Origin: JBOFHT01 sp051649785
GTDB lineage: Archaea; Methanobacteriota; Methanobacteria; Methanobacteriales; Methanobacteriaceae
Reading direction: 5' to 3'
Assembly (NCBI GenBank): GCA_051649785.1
Contig: JBOFHT010000018.1
Span: 14,311-78,310 of the forward strand
Length of the DNA: 64,000 nucleotides
The notes below the pieces were generated by a model. That model ran no database searches, was not told the DNA's origin, and was given only the letters and a program-made list of their open reading frames with translations. Position 1 is the first letter of the stretch. Every line of letters starts with the position of its first letter. Of this stretch, positions 16,568 through 25,308 are shown piece by piece. A program made the position numbers and the translations under genes.

Positions 16568-19500
16568 TTATTTCGCAGCTATGTTTACTTTATTTTTAGA
16601 TATTTTGTTACCTGAATTAGTATTTGTCTTTTTAACATAGTTTAATCCTAGTTTATTACTAGCTATTGTATTTTTAAGGATTTTAACATATTTTCCAAAG
16701 ACATATATTCCAGTAGCTGTGTTTGATTTTATTGTGTTTTGACTTATTGTAGCTCTTTTTCCTTTGTTGTATATTCCGTATTTGTTACTAGATACTGTGT
16801 TTTTAAGGATGTTAGCATAGCTACTAATATCATATATTCCGTAGTTTGTGTTTTTGGTTATTGTATTTGTACTAATTGTAGCTTTTGTTCCTTTGTTGTA
16901 TATTCCGTATTTGTTACTGGTTATTGTGTTTTTGGTTGCTTTGTTGTAGCTACCTAAGTTGTATATTCCGTAGTTTGTGTTTTTGGTTATTGTATTATAG
17001 TTAATTGTATTTTTACTTGATCCAGTACTAGTTCCTATTCCAAATTTATTTTGGCTTATTGTATTACCTTTTCCAGTTCCTGCTTTACCAACAGTATTCT
17101 CTTTACCTTCAATGTATATTCCGTAGTTTGTGTTTTTGGTTATTGTGTTTGATTCTACTGTTGTTTTTGTTCCTTTTAGGTATATTCCGTATGTGTTGGA
17201 TTGGATGTTGTTTTTGTTGTTTATTGTTGTTCCTGTTGTAGATAAGTCATATATTCCATAGCTATTTCCAATGACTGTATTTGTAGCTATTATTGCTTTT
17301 CCTTTGTTGTATATTCCGTACTTGTTACTGGTTATTGTATTTTTGGTTAGTGTATTACTATTTCCAAGGTTGTAAATTCCAGTATTGGTGTTTTTGGTTA
17401 TTGTGTTTGATTCTACTGTTGTTTTTGTTCCTTTTAGGTATATTCCGTATGTGTTGGATTGGATGTTGTTTTTGTTGTTTATTATTGTTCCTGTTGTGGA
17501 TAAGTCATATATTCCATAGCTGTTATTTGCTATTGTATTGTTACTAATTGTAGCTTTAGCTGTGTTGTAAATTCCATAGTAGCTGTTTTTAATTGTATTT
17601 TTGTTTATTATAGCATTTGCTTCATTCATGATTCCATATTTGTATCCATCAATTGTAAACCCTGCTATTGTGATGCCTGTTGCTCCACTTGTAATATTAA
17701 TTGCGGGGTTTGCATTAGTTGAGCTAGCTCCTGGACCTTTAAATACAACAGTACCATTAGCTACCATATTGATGCTATTAGCTATTGTTAGGAATATGTT
17801 TGTATATGTTCCAGTTTGGAATATAATTTCATCTGTGCTAGATAATCCATTTATAATTGACTGTATTGTACTTGAATTCATAGAATTATCTACAATAATA
17901 TTATTAGATGAAACACTAGCTGCAATTCCGGTGAGTGGGTTGTTGGTAGCAATAAAGTTATTATTACTAATTGTGACATTTGAAGGAGACCCTCCAATAT
18001 TTATTCCAAACTTTTCATTAGAGATTGTATTTCCATTAACTAGTGTATTCCCACCATTTACATTTATTCCATAGTTAGTGTTTTTATATAGGTTGTTATT
18101 TTCAATTTTGGTATCATTACCATTTATGCTTCCAACAGTACCTATTTGAATTCCAGTATCTCTACTTTCATTCACTTGGTTATTTTTTATTATACTAGTT
18201 TTTCCATTTATATCTATTCCAATACTACTGTTTTTAATATTATTTTTTTCAACAGTAACATTTGTACTTTGGTGAGTAGATCTTATTCCAGAATTCTTAA
18301 TATTTTCAACAGTATTATTTTTAATAGTTTTATTGTCACCTTTAGATACTACAATTCCATTATCAGCATTTTTAACAATATTTTTTTCAATTATAGCATT
18401 GTTTCCATGACTCCATATACCATTTGTACTAATATTTGAAATATTATTATTTGAAATTGTTGTATTATCTCCATCTACACGGATTCCATAGCCAAGATTA
18501 CCATCTGAACTACTTGTTCCATTTATTATGTTATTGGTAATATTATTATTATTTCCATTTATAGTAACACTAGCATTAGTAATATTGTTAATAGTATTGT
18601 TATTTAAGACAGTTCCATTAGTACTTCCATTAATTCCATAGTTACTATCTTTAATAGTAGTATTATTAATAGATAAGTTGTTAGCTAATTCATCTGAAGT
18701 ATTAAAATTAATTCCTACATTATATTTTTCAATGTTGAATCCTGTTATATTGACATCAGATGCTTGAATATTAAATGCGGTTCCAGTTCCATCGCCTATG
18801 AAGTTAACTATTCCATTAGCTATTATATTAACACTTGTGCTAATCGTAAGTGCAAGGTTATTATAATTACCTGTAGCAAACTTAATGACATCACCAATAT
18901 CTGCTGTATCCATTAAACTTTGTATTTCTTCAGAGGTCATAGTATTATTTATAAAAATAGTATTTCCGTATATGATATATGTGAGAACATTATTGTTTGT
19001 CCAAGCAATTTGCTCTTTAGCATTATTTGTATCATTGGTCCATCCATAAGCATTTATAGTAATTGATGATCCTTTAGCTAGATTTTCAACAATGTAAATT
19101 ATTTTACCCATTCCATAATTATCAATACTATCTTTTTGTTCTTGTGTGAACTGATTCATAGTTCCGGTACCAACAACACCCACATTCATATCTACAAATG
19201 AGGAATAGAACATATTAGTTAAATTTGTTGGGTCTCCTCCACTATATAATGCATATGGGTAATTGGAGGCTGTTGGTTTCCAAGTACTATTATATGCAAA
19301 ACTGCTTTGATTTAAAGTTATATTTGTTCCATTATATGCACTAATCATGTCATATGTTGGTTTTGCAGGTTGTGCTACTGGTGCCCAATCATAACCGAAT
19401 CCTGCTAATGATATTTTGAAATCATCAGATATTGTCCCATTAACAGATATCATCAATACTATATCATCTATCCAACCAACTCCTCCAGTAGCTCCAATAA

Positions 19501-19804
19501 ATATCTCACCTGTCGCGGAGGATGTTTTTATGCTTTTACCTGTTTGTAAATCAGAGGATACATTATTCATTTGCATTGTATTTAATCCACCTCCTCCACC
19601 ACCACCAAATCCTTTTATAATAAAATCTGTTAAGTTATTAACTGAAAAACGAGTTTGTTCTGTATTAGCTAATTTATAATACTCTGCATAATTGTCTAGT
19701 GATTCTGTGGCTGATATAGGACTTGTTACCATACTTCCGATACTAACCACTATCATAAACAATACAAATATTTTCATTATTTTATTTTTTTGTTTATTAG
19801 TCAT
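16568..19804 (-). CDS. Large beta-helix adhesin-like protein
   Basis: Secreted protein of 1078 residues. Signal peptide 1-30; residues 50-280 are homologous to the N-terminal domain of the adhesin at 2272-4746 (GLNTMQ, DDFKISLAGFGYDW, SSFVDMNVGVV, NAYGWTN). The rest is a right-handed parallel beta-helix with dozens of short Asn-rich turns (NNTI.NN.YGIY, NTITKNTNYGIY), as in NosD/polymorphic outer-membrane-like repeats. Two openings of the type DIGDVIKFATGNYNN mark two helix units (near 290 and 670). A seven-Gly run lies near residue 70. GAGGC precedes the ATG. No anchor is seen. DNA repeats within it are nearly perfect. Binding target unknown. Confidence 0.87.
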   Translation of the reverse strand: MTNKQKNKIMKIFVLFMIVVSIGSMVTSPISATESLDNYAEYYKLANTEQTRFSVNNLTDFIIKGFGGGGGGGLNTMQMNNVSSDLQTGKSIKTSSATGEIFIGATGGVGWIDDIVLMISVNGTISDDFKISLAGFGYDWAPVAQPAKPTYDMISAYNGTNITLNQSSFAYNSTWKPTASNYPYALYSGGDPTNLTNMFYSSFVDMNVGVVGTGTMNQFTQEQKDSIDNYGMGKIIYIVENLAKGSSITINAYGWTNDTNNAKEQIAWTNNNVLTYIIYGNTIFINNTMTSEEIQSLMDTADIGDVIKFATGNYNNLALTISTSVNIIANGIVNFIGDGTGTAFNIQASDVNITGFNIEKYNVGINFNTSDELANNLSINNTTIKDSNYGINGSTNGTVLNNNTINNITNASVTINGNNNNITNNIINGTSSSDGNLGYGIRVDGDNTTISNNNISNISTNGIWSHGNNAIIEKNIVKNADNGIVVSKGDNKTIKNNTVENIKNSGIRSTHQSTNVTVEKNNIKNSSIGIDINGKTSIIKNNQVNESRDTGIQIGTVGSINGNDTKIENNNLYKNTNYGINVNGGNTLVNGNTISNEKFGINIGGSPSNVTISNNNFIATNNPLTGIAASVSSNNIIVDNSMNSSTIQSIINGLSSTDEIIFQTGTYTNIFLTIANSINMVANGTVVFKGPGASSTNANPAINITSGATGITIAGFTIDGYKYGIMNEANAIINKNTIKNSYYGIYNTAKATISNNTIANNSYGIYDLSTTGTIINNKNNIQSNTYGIYLKGTKTTVESNTITKNTNTGIYNLGNSNTLTKNTITSNKYGIYNKGKAIIATNTVIGNSYGIYDLSTTGTTINNKNNIQSNTYGIYLKGTKTTVESNTITKNTNYGIYIEGKENTVGKAGTGKGNTISQNKFGIGTSTGSSKNTINYNTITKNTNYGIYNLGSYNKATKNTITSNKYGIYNKGTKATISTNTITKNTNYGIYDISSYANILKNTVSSNKYGIYNKGKRATISQNTIKSNTATGIYVFGKYVKILKNTIASNKLGLNYVKKTNTNSGNKISKNKVNIAAK
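17131..17521 (-). repeat. 133-bp near-identical direct repeats in adhesin
   Basis: 17131-17263 and 17389-17521 are 133 bp each, 258 bp (86 codons) apart, and differ at two bases. They encode the same beta-helix coils. Shorter related units continue to both sides (16780-17600). Slippage or recombination would change protein length in frame. Confidence 0.85.
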
Positions 19805-20299
19805 TTTTATGCCTCAAATAAGCATTTTTTAATTTTAATTTCATCTTTAGTCCTTATGCCCTTAAAAGTTTGAATAATTAAAAATATTATTAAATTGGTT
19901 TATTCATGTATAATGATTGGAGGTATATTGATATTACCTTTTAAAAAAAATAAGCGTATTATAAAGTATTAGTACATATTTTTAAATTTTTTTAAAATGA
20001 GCTCGTCTCGGCAATATCAATATGATAATAATTATAACGATATGCATATATAAATATATCGACTTGATTTTCCTATATGATTTATAGAATTAGTATAAAT
20101 TTATAAAATGTCGAGGAATAATATTTAAAATATACATAATAGAATAAAATATATTGAAAATAATTACACTTAAATACTACATTATTAATAGTAATTATTT
20201 ATTTTAATAACTATCATACTAATAAAAGTTAACTTCAAATAAATTTAAATTATATTTAACACTTATCCTAATTAATTTAAATACAATTAGTAATTATTT
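19805..20299. other. Intergenic with adhesin promoter
   Basis: 495 bases between the ABC ATPase 3' end and the adhesin start. It contains the TCGATAT/TATA element at 20041-20062; nothing gene-like is visible otherwise. Confidence 0.5.
20041..20062 (-). promoter_or_regulatory. TCGATAT-TATA promoter element upstream of adhesin
   Basis: Minus strand: TCGATATA followed directly by TTTATATATGCATA. It differs from the tupA element at 15022-15043 at only two positions and lies 237 bases upstream of the ATG at 19804, implying a long leader. Confidence 0.55.
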
Positions 20300-21139
20300 C
20301 TAAAATTCACTTGACTTAAAAGGAACACAGATTTTTCTACAAGTATCTGTTTTAGTTGTGCAAGTAAAGTCACCAGTTTTAATATCTGATATATTCACCA
20401 TTTTAATATTAATTGAATAAGCTTTTTTGAGATTTTCTTCAGTTATTGTGACATCAGGAGAACCAAAATCAATAAATTTTCTATTTTTCATTATAGCTAC
20501 TTTATTTGAAGATAAAAATGCATGATCTGGAAAATGTGATGACATTATTATTGATAAACCTGTTTTTGAAAGTTTTTCTATTATTTCAAGTAATCTTATT
20601 TGATTACCAAAATCTAAATGTGATGTAGGCTCATCTAAAATAAGCAAATCTGGTTTTTGAGCTAAAACTCTAGCTAAAAAAACTAGCTGTTTTTCCCCAC
20701 CACTTAAGCTAGTATATGCATTGTCTTTCATACTACTAATTCCCATAGTTTTAAGTGCATCTTCAGCTATTTTAATATCTTTCTCTTTAGGAGAGTCTGT
20801 TAATCCAATATGTGGGGATCTACCCATTAAAACTACTTCAAAAACAGAAAATGGAAAAGTTGAATCATGTTCTTGAGGAACATATCCTATATTTTTGGAA
20901 ATATCACTAAAAGACAGAGAATTAAGGTTTTTTCCATTAACAAATATATCTCCACTATTAATTTTTTTCAAACCATTTAAACATTTTATTAGAGTTGTTT
21001 TACCAGTTCCATTTGGACCCAAAATACATAAAACATCTCCTTTTTCTATACTAAAACTAATATCTTCAAATATATTATCAATTCCATTGTAAGAAAATGT
21101 TATATTTTTCACATCAAGTATATTATCAATTGTATTCAT
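20300..21139 (-). CDS. Iron-complex-type ABC importer, ATPase (copy 2)
   Basis: 279-residue ATPase paralogous to the one at 4967-5803, with Walker A (GPNGTGKTT), signature (SGGEKQL), Walker B (LLILDEPTSHLD) and SSHFPDHAF. The C-terminal tail has three Cys (FTCTTKTDTCRKICVPF), absent from copy 1 except for the last one, and could touch metal or a metallo-ligand. The start has GGTGA seven bases upstream. The 48-base gap to the permease holds a (TAC)8 microsatellite. Last gene of the methyltransferase, binding protein, permease, ATPase operon. Confidence 0.9.
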   Translation of the reverse strand: MNTIDNILDVKNITFSYNGIDNIFEDISFSIEKGDVLCILGPNGTGKTTLIKCLNGLKKINSGDIFVNGKNLNSLSFSDISKNIGYVPQEHDSTFPFSVFEVVLMGRSPHIGLTDSPKEKDIKIAEDALKTMGISSMKDNAYTSLSGGEKQLVFLARVLAQKPDLLILDEPTSHLDFGNQIRLLEIIEKLSKTGLSIIMSSHFPDHAFLSSNKVAIMKNRKFIDFGSPDVTITEENLKKAYSINIKMVNISDIKTGDFTCTTKTDTCRKICVPFKSSEF

Positions 21140-21149
21140 AACTTCACCG

Positions 21150-21174
21150 TACTACTACTACTACTACTACTACT
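21150..21174. repeat. (TAC)8 microsatellite before the ATPase start
   Basis: Eight perfect TAC units plus one base lie between the permease stop and the ATPase ribosome binding site. Length changes would alter spacing but not a reading frame of either gene. Confidence 0.9.
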
Positions 21175-21187
21175 AAATTGTATTGAA

Positions 21188-22222
21188 TTACTTCGACCAT
21201 GTCGAATAACCTTTCATAAGTAAATATAAGAATAAAGGAGCTCCTATTATAGCTGTTAATATTCCAATAGGTACTTCAATTGAAATTATAGTTCTTGAGA
21301 TATTGTCTATTAATAATAAAAAACTTGCCCCAATACTTATTGTTGCAGGTAATAATATTTTATGGTCTGGTCCAACAATCATACGAGTTATATGTGGCAC
21401 AACAAGACCTACCCATCCAATAATACCACTAACAGAAACAGAAGCAGCTGTTATTAATGTACATGCCATTATTATAATTAACCTAATTTTTTTAACATCA
21501 ATTCCTAATGATTGGGCTTCTTCATCTCCCATAGCTAATATATTTAAACGCCATCTTAATACTAAAAGTATAATTATTCCAATTGTTATTGGAATTAAAA
21601 TAATTAGTAATTTTTCCATAGTAATACTAGCTAAGCTTCCCATTAACCAAAATGTAATTTTTGGTAGCTTATCATAAGGATCAGCAACAAATTTAGCACT
21701 AGAAATCAAAGCATTAAAAAATGCAGATATGGCCATACCACTTAAAACTAAAATTAGAATTCCTTCATATTTATATTTCCTTGATATCAAGTAAGTGATT
21801 GAAACTGAAAATAATCCAAAAATAAATGATAATAGCTGAATTAACCAACTACCTAATGATATGAATATTGCAATAGCGGCTCCAAAACCCGCACCACTTG
21901 ATACTCCTAAAATATCTGGTGAAACTAATGGATTTTTGAATATTCCTTGAAAAGAAGCCCCAGCTATTGAAAGAGAAGCTCCAATTACCATAGCACTAAT
22001 TATTCTTGGAAGACGAATATCAAAAACCACTGATGAAACAGTTTTTGAAACTTCAAGTGATGGGTCAAAATAGCTGAATATTGTTAATATAACTTCATAA
22101 GGACTTATTGGAAATCTACCAATTAAAAATGATGCAAAAAATAAAGTTACAGGTAGCAATATTAATAATCCCCACATTAAGGTATTATCAACCTTACTAC
22201 CAATTCCACCAACTATTTTCAT
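21188..22222 (-). CDS. Iron-complex-type ABC importer, permease (copy 2)
   Basis: 344-residue FecCD/BtuC-family permease, paralogue of 5845-6891. Shared signatures are RLPRIISAMVIGASLSIAG, NPLVSPDILGVSSGAG, FVADPYDKLP, WRLNILAMGDEEAQSLG and GIIGWVGLVVPHITR. About nine to ten hydrophobic segments. The FVADPYDKLP loop is nearly identical in copy 1 (YVADPYEQLP), suggesting a similar substrate or docking partner. It lies 88 bases after the binding-protein gene in the same operon. Confidence 0.92.
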   Translation of the reverse strand: MKIVGGIGSKVDNTLMWGLLILLPVTLFFASFLIGRFPISPYEVILTIFSYFDPSLEVSKTVSSVVFDIRLPRIISAMVIGASLSIAGASFQGIFKNPLVSPDILGVSSGAGFGAAIAIFISLGSWLIQLLSFIFGLFSVSITYLISRKYKYEGILILVLSGMAISAFFNALISSAKFVADPYDKLPKITFWLMGSLASITMEKLLIILIPITIGIIILLVLRWRLNILAMGDEEAQSLGIDVKKIRLIIIMACTLITAASVSVSGIIGWVGLVVPHITRMIVGPDHKILLPATISIGASFLLLIDNISRTIISIEVPIGILTAIIGAPLFLYLLMKGYSTWSK

Positions 22223-22310
22223 ATTCTCCCCATCAATAGCATTAAAGACAACATATACAACCTATATACTCCTAATAATTAAATTTTCAAATATTTTCTT
22301 AAATATTCTC

Positions 22311-23411
22311 TTAAATATTTTCTTTCTTTAGCCCACTACTCGTAAGTAAATTTATTACTTCTTCATCACTTAAATTATAGTGATAGAATTCAGAGTAAAA
22401 CTCTTGTGTTGCCTTTTTTAAGTCAATATCACTAAATTTATCAGGATAAATTACTTTAGCAGTCCATGGGATTCCAATAATAATATTAGGTCCTGGAGGA
22501 TTATCAAACCACTTAAATGGTGATTGTGGTGAGAGATAAACTTCTTTATTTTTAACAGCTTTAACATTAGCCCAACTAGAGTCACTAGAATCAGAATACA
22601 CTTTTTTATAGAATTCTTCATCTGTAGTTATGATAACATCAGGATTCCAATTAAGTATTTGCTCCATTGAAACATCTACTTTGTCTACACCTTCATTCAA
22701 CTCTGTATCAGCTACATTTATTCCTCCACACAAAGTAATAAGCTGAGAATGTGAAGAACCATTAGGATAAGTCTGTAAACCTTCACTTCCTGAAGCATAA
22801 TATACTTTTTTCTTCTCATTTTCTGGAATATTAGAGCTTACTCTTTCAACTGTATCTAGATATGTTTTTAAAAAATCAACAAGTTTATTAGCTTTATTTT
22901 CAGAATTTAGGGCTTTACCAACAAAAGTAATGGATTCTGCTGTATCTGAAACAAATGTATGGTCAACAGCAACTACTACTGGAATATCTCCAAACCTCGT
23001 TTGTCTTTCATTTATTTCATCTAAGTTTCTAATATCTGCGGTTCCTTCAATAATTAAATCAGGGCTTATTGAAATAAATTCTTCATAGCTACCTTCTTGT
23101 GTTCCAAACCAGCCACCAACCACTGTTAAATTTTGATATTCTTTAGGAACATACTTTAATTCATAATCGTACCATTTATAGTTAACACCAGCTAATTTTT
23201 CAGGTGCTATCATATAAATAATAGTTGTAATGGTTGGTGTAGTAGATAAAACTTTATCAGGGCTTATAGGAATAGTTACTTGCCTAGCCGCCATATCTGT
23301 AATTGTTTTATTTCCTTCTTGTTCTGTTTCTTGTGGATTTAATGTGAACATTGCAACTAATATTATAACCACAACTACAAAACCAATAGCTAAAATAACT
23401 TTCTTATCCAT
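22311..23411 (-). CDS. Iron-complex-type ABC importer, binding protein (copy 2)
   Basis: 366-residue FecB/BtuF-class binding protein with a hydrophobic N-terminal anchor (residues 5-25) and no lipobox. The C-terminal half closely matches copy 1 (SPQSPFKWFDNPPG, GIPWTAKVIYPDKF, EFYSEFYHYNLSDEE). The N-terminal ligand region differs (KWYDYELKYVP, VVGGWFGTQEGSYEEF against GWDSTRVYTQNKYMD, YLGGGKKDANYENY), so the two importers may recognise different chelates. It lies 126 bases downstream of the methyltransferase gene in one transcription direction. Confidence 0.9.
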   Translation of the reverse strand: MDKKVILAIGFVVVVIILVAMFTLNPQETEQEGNKTITDMAARQVTIPISPDKVLSTTPTITTIIYMIAPEKLAGVNYKWYDYELKYVPKEYQNLTVVGGWFGTQEGSYEEFISISPDLIIEGTADIRNLDEINERQTRFGDIPVVVAVDHTFVSDTAESITFVGKALNSENKANKLVDFLKTYLDTVERVSSNIPENEKKKVYYASGSEGLQTYPNGSSHSQLITLCGGINVADTELNEGVDKVDVSMEQILNWNPDVIITTDEEFYKKVYSDSSDSSWANVKAVKNKEVYLSPQSPFKWFDNPPGPNIIIGIPWTAKVIYPDKFSDIDLKKATQEFYSEFYHYNLSDEEVINLLTSSGLKKENI

Positions 23412-23537
23412 TTTCTCACTTAATAATATTTATATTATTATCACTACTGTTACTATTTTACTGGCACTTTTATTACTATTACTTACTGTTATCATCACTA
23501 TTACTCGGCTAATAATTACTAATTTAACTTAACAGGT

Positions 23538-24665
23538 CTAACAGACAGAACAGGAATTCTTTTTAACTTTTTTAGAACCAATTGTTCTGATTTCACTACT
23601 ATAATATTCGTCCTTATCATCACATCTATCTGGTTTTTGATTATGTTTGTGTTGGTTATGATGTTTGGAGTTATGTTTTTTATCATCTATTGAGCAAGTA
23701 TCATCTTTACAGTTTCCTTTACTGTGTTTATCATACCTATTATTTCTATCATTATCATTTTTATCTCCACAACTACCTTTGTGATGTTTTTTCGGATGAT
23801 TATGCTTATGATGTTTTTCACTATCACAGTCACATCTATTTTTATCCCACCAAACCATAACCCAATCTGGTTTTTCAAAAGGATTAACAAGTGTGTCATC
23901 TTCTGTTTCCTCTAAATTTTCATTGAAATATTTAATAACCTTTTCTTTTTCTTCTTCACTAAATTCTCCCATTTTCCATTCTAATCTTTCTATAGCTTCA
24001 TCTGTATCATCATATTCATGTAACGAGCTACAATTTAGATTTAATACATTAGCATATATTTTCAATTCTTCTAGCATATTATAGACAAAAGAATGTGATG
24101 GATGCTTAATATATTCTCGATTTAAAAGTCCATAGATCTCTTCTTTAAATTCGTTTTTTTGAGGACCAAATAATGTAAGGTAAACTCCTTTTTCAGCTAT
24201 TTCATCAAAAACCTTTAAACGTTCTTTAATTTCCCTTATTCCATTTACAGAACGTGAAGCTAAAATAATATCATGTTTTCCAACATCTTTAACATTTATA
24301 TCAGTTAAATCAGCATGGATATAATCAATATTGTAAATCCTTCTTTCTTCAGCTTCTTCTCTAAGTAATTTAAGCATTTCAATTGAAGAATCTAATGCAG
24401 TTACTCTTTTAAACTTTTCAGCTAATTTAAGTGTAACACTTCCTTCTCCACAACCTAAATCTAATATTGTCATATTGGGATGTGTTTTAATAGCCTTTAC
24501 TAATTTGTTAGGATAATCATCTTTACTAACCCAGTCTCTGAATTTAGATGCAGCCCCATCCCATTTTTTTCCCTTAGTTTTTGGGGATTTATCAAATTCT
24601 TCAATCCATTTTTTTTCCCAGTCAATTTCATAATTGTTTTGTTTTTTTGTCATATAAATCACCAA
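23538..24665 (-). CDS. SAM methyltransferase with His/Cys-rich metal-binding tail
   Basis: 375 residues. Residues 1-270 are a class I SAM-dependent methyltransferase: motif I ILDLGCGEGSVTL, acidic end of strand 2 in VTALDSS, then DIILASRSVNG. From about 278 to the end is a 98-residue hydrophilic tail with 12 His and 8 Cys (CDCDSEKHHKHNHPKKHH, NCKDDTCS, ending NSCSVC), the composition of a Ni, Co, Zn or Cu buffer or chaperone. It is the first gene of the second metal-complex ABC operon. It may methylate a metallophore or cofactor, or be a cytosolic acceptor for imported metal; both are inference. A TCGATAC-type element lies at 24731-24752. Confidence 0.82.
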   Translation of the reverse strand: MVIYMTKKQNNYEIDWEKKWIEEFDKSPKTKGKKWDGAASKFRDWVSKDDYPNKLVKAIKTHPNMTILDLGCGEGSVTLKLAEKFKRVTALDSSIEMLKLLREEAEERRIYNIDYIHADLTDINVKDVGKHDIILASRSVNGIREIKERLKVFDEIAEKGVYLTLFGPQKNEFKEEIYGLLNREYIKHPSHSFVYNMLEELKIYANVLNLNCSSLHEYDDTDEAIERLEWKMGEFSEEEKEKVIKYFNENLEETEDDTLVNPFEKPDWVMVWWDKNRCDCDSEKHHKHNHPKKHHKGSCGDKNDNDRNNRYDKHSKGNCKDDTCSIDDKKHNSKHHNQHKHNQKPDRCDDKDEYYSSEIRTIGSKKVKKNSCSVC

Positions 24666-25308
24666 TTAATTAACAATTATAATCATTATACTATTAAAAA
24701 TCAATATACTCAAAAAATTAAGATATTCATATATTAGGTTTTTATGTATCGATTTGTAATTTCTTTATTATAGCTTTTATTAATATATAATATTTATATA
24801 GTTAATTAATATATAATTCCTCATTCCAAATTCATATAATTTATCTAAAATCTAGAAAATAATAATTAATTAAATAAATATAAATAATAGCTTTAAAAGT
24901 GTTATAATGGAGTTTTAATAGTATTATACTCATTTTATAATTTCTTATAATTTTTATAATTAGGTATAATAATATTTTATTGTATAATAATAGTTATTCT
25001 ATATAAAATTCTATATAAACTATTTATTTAATGTACTTAAATAATTTTGCATATATTAATATCGAAATGTATTTATATTAATATCGAAATATATTATTAT
25101 ATAATATCAATTTATCATATTGATCATCATCACAATTCCTATTAATAATATAAATTAATAATTTATTAAAATTACTCATGATTGTAATTATATTATAATA
25201 TATTATACAAATGTTTTAATTGATTATATCTAGAAAATATCTTAAAAAAACTTCTATTTGTTAATATGCATCATTTATTACTATAACTGGTTTAAGGAGG
25301 GCTTATAA
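24666..25308. other. Divergent intergenic region, ABC operon 2 / ExbB operon 2
   Basis: 643 bases of very AT-rich sequence between the minus-strand methyltransferase/ABC operon and the plus-strand surface-protein/ExbB operon. It holds a loose TCGATACAT element (24731-24752, minus) and two TCGAAAT elements (25062 and 25084, plus). No gene is seen. Confidence 0.5.
25062..25083 (+). promoter_or_regulatory. TCGAAAT-TATA promoter element for surface protein 2
   Basis: TCGAAATG followed directly by TATTTATATTAATA; it agrees with the shared 22-bp element at 18 of 22 positions. A second, weaker TCGAAATATA copy begins at 25084. It lies about 226 bases before the proposed start at 25309. Confidence 0.45.

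Noticed and set aside
19990..20020. Third MITE end (AAAATGAGCTCGTCTCGGCAA resembling the left end of copy A)
   Set aside because: Only a short, gapped similarity, with no right end or target duplication nearby.
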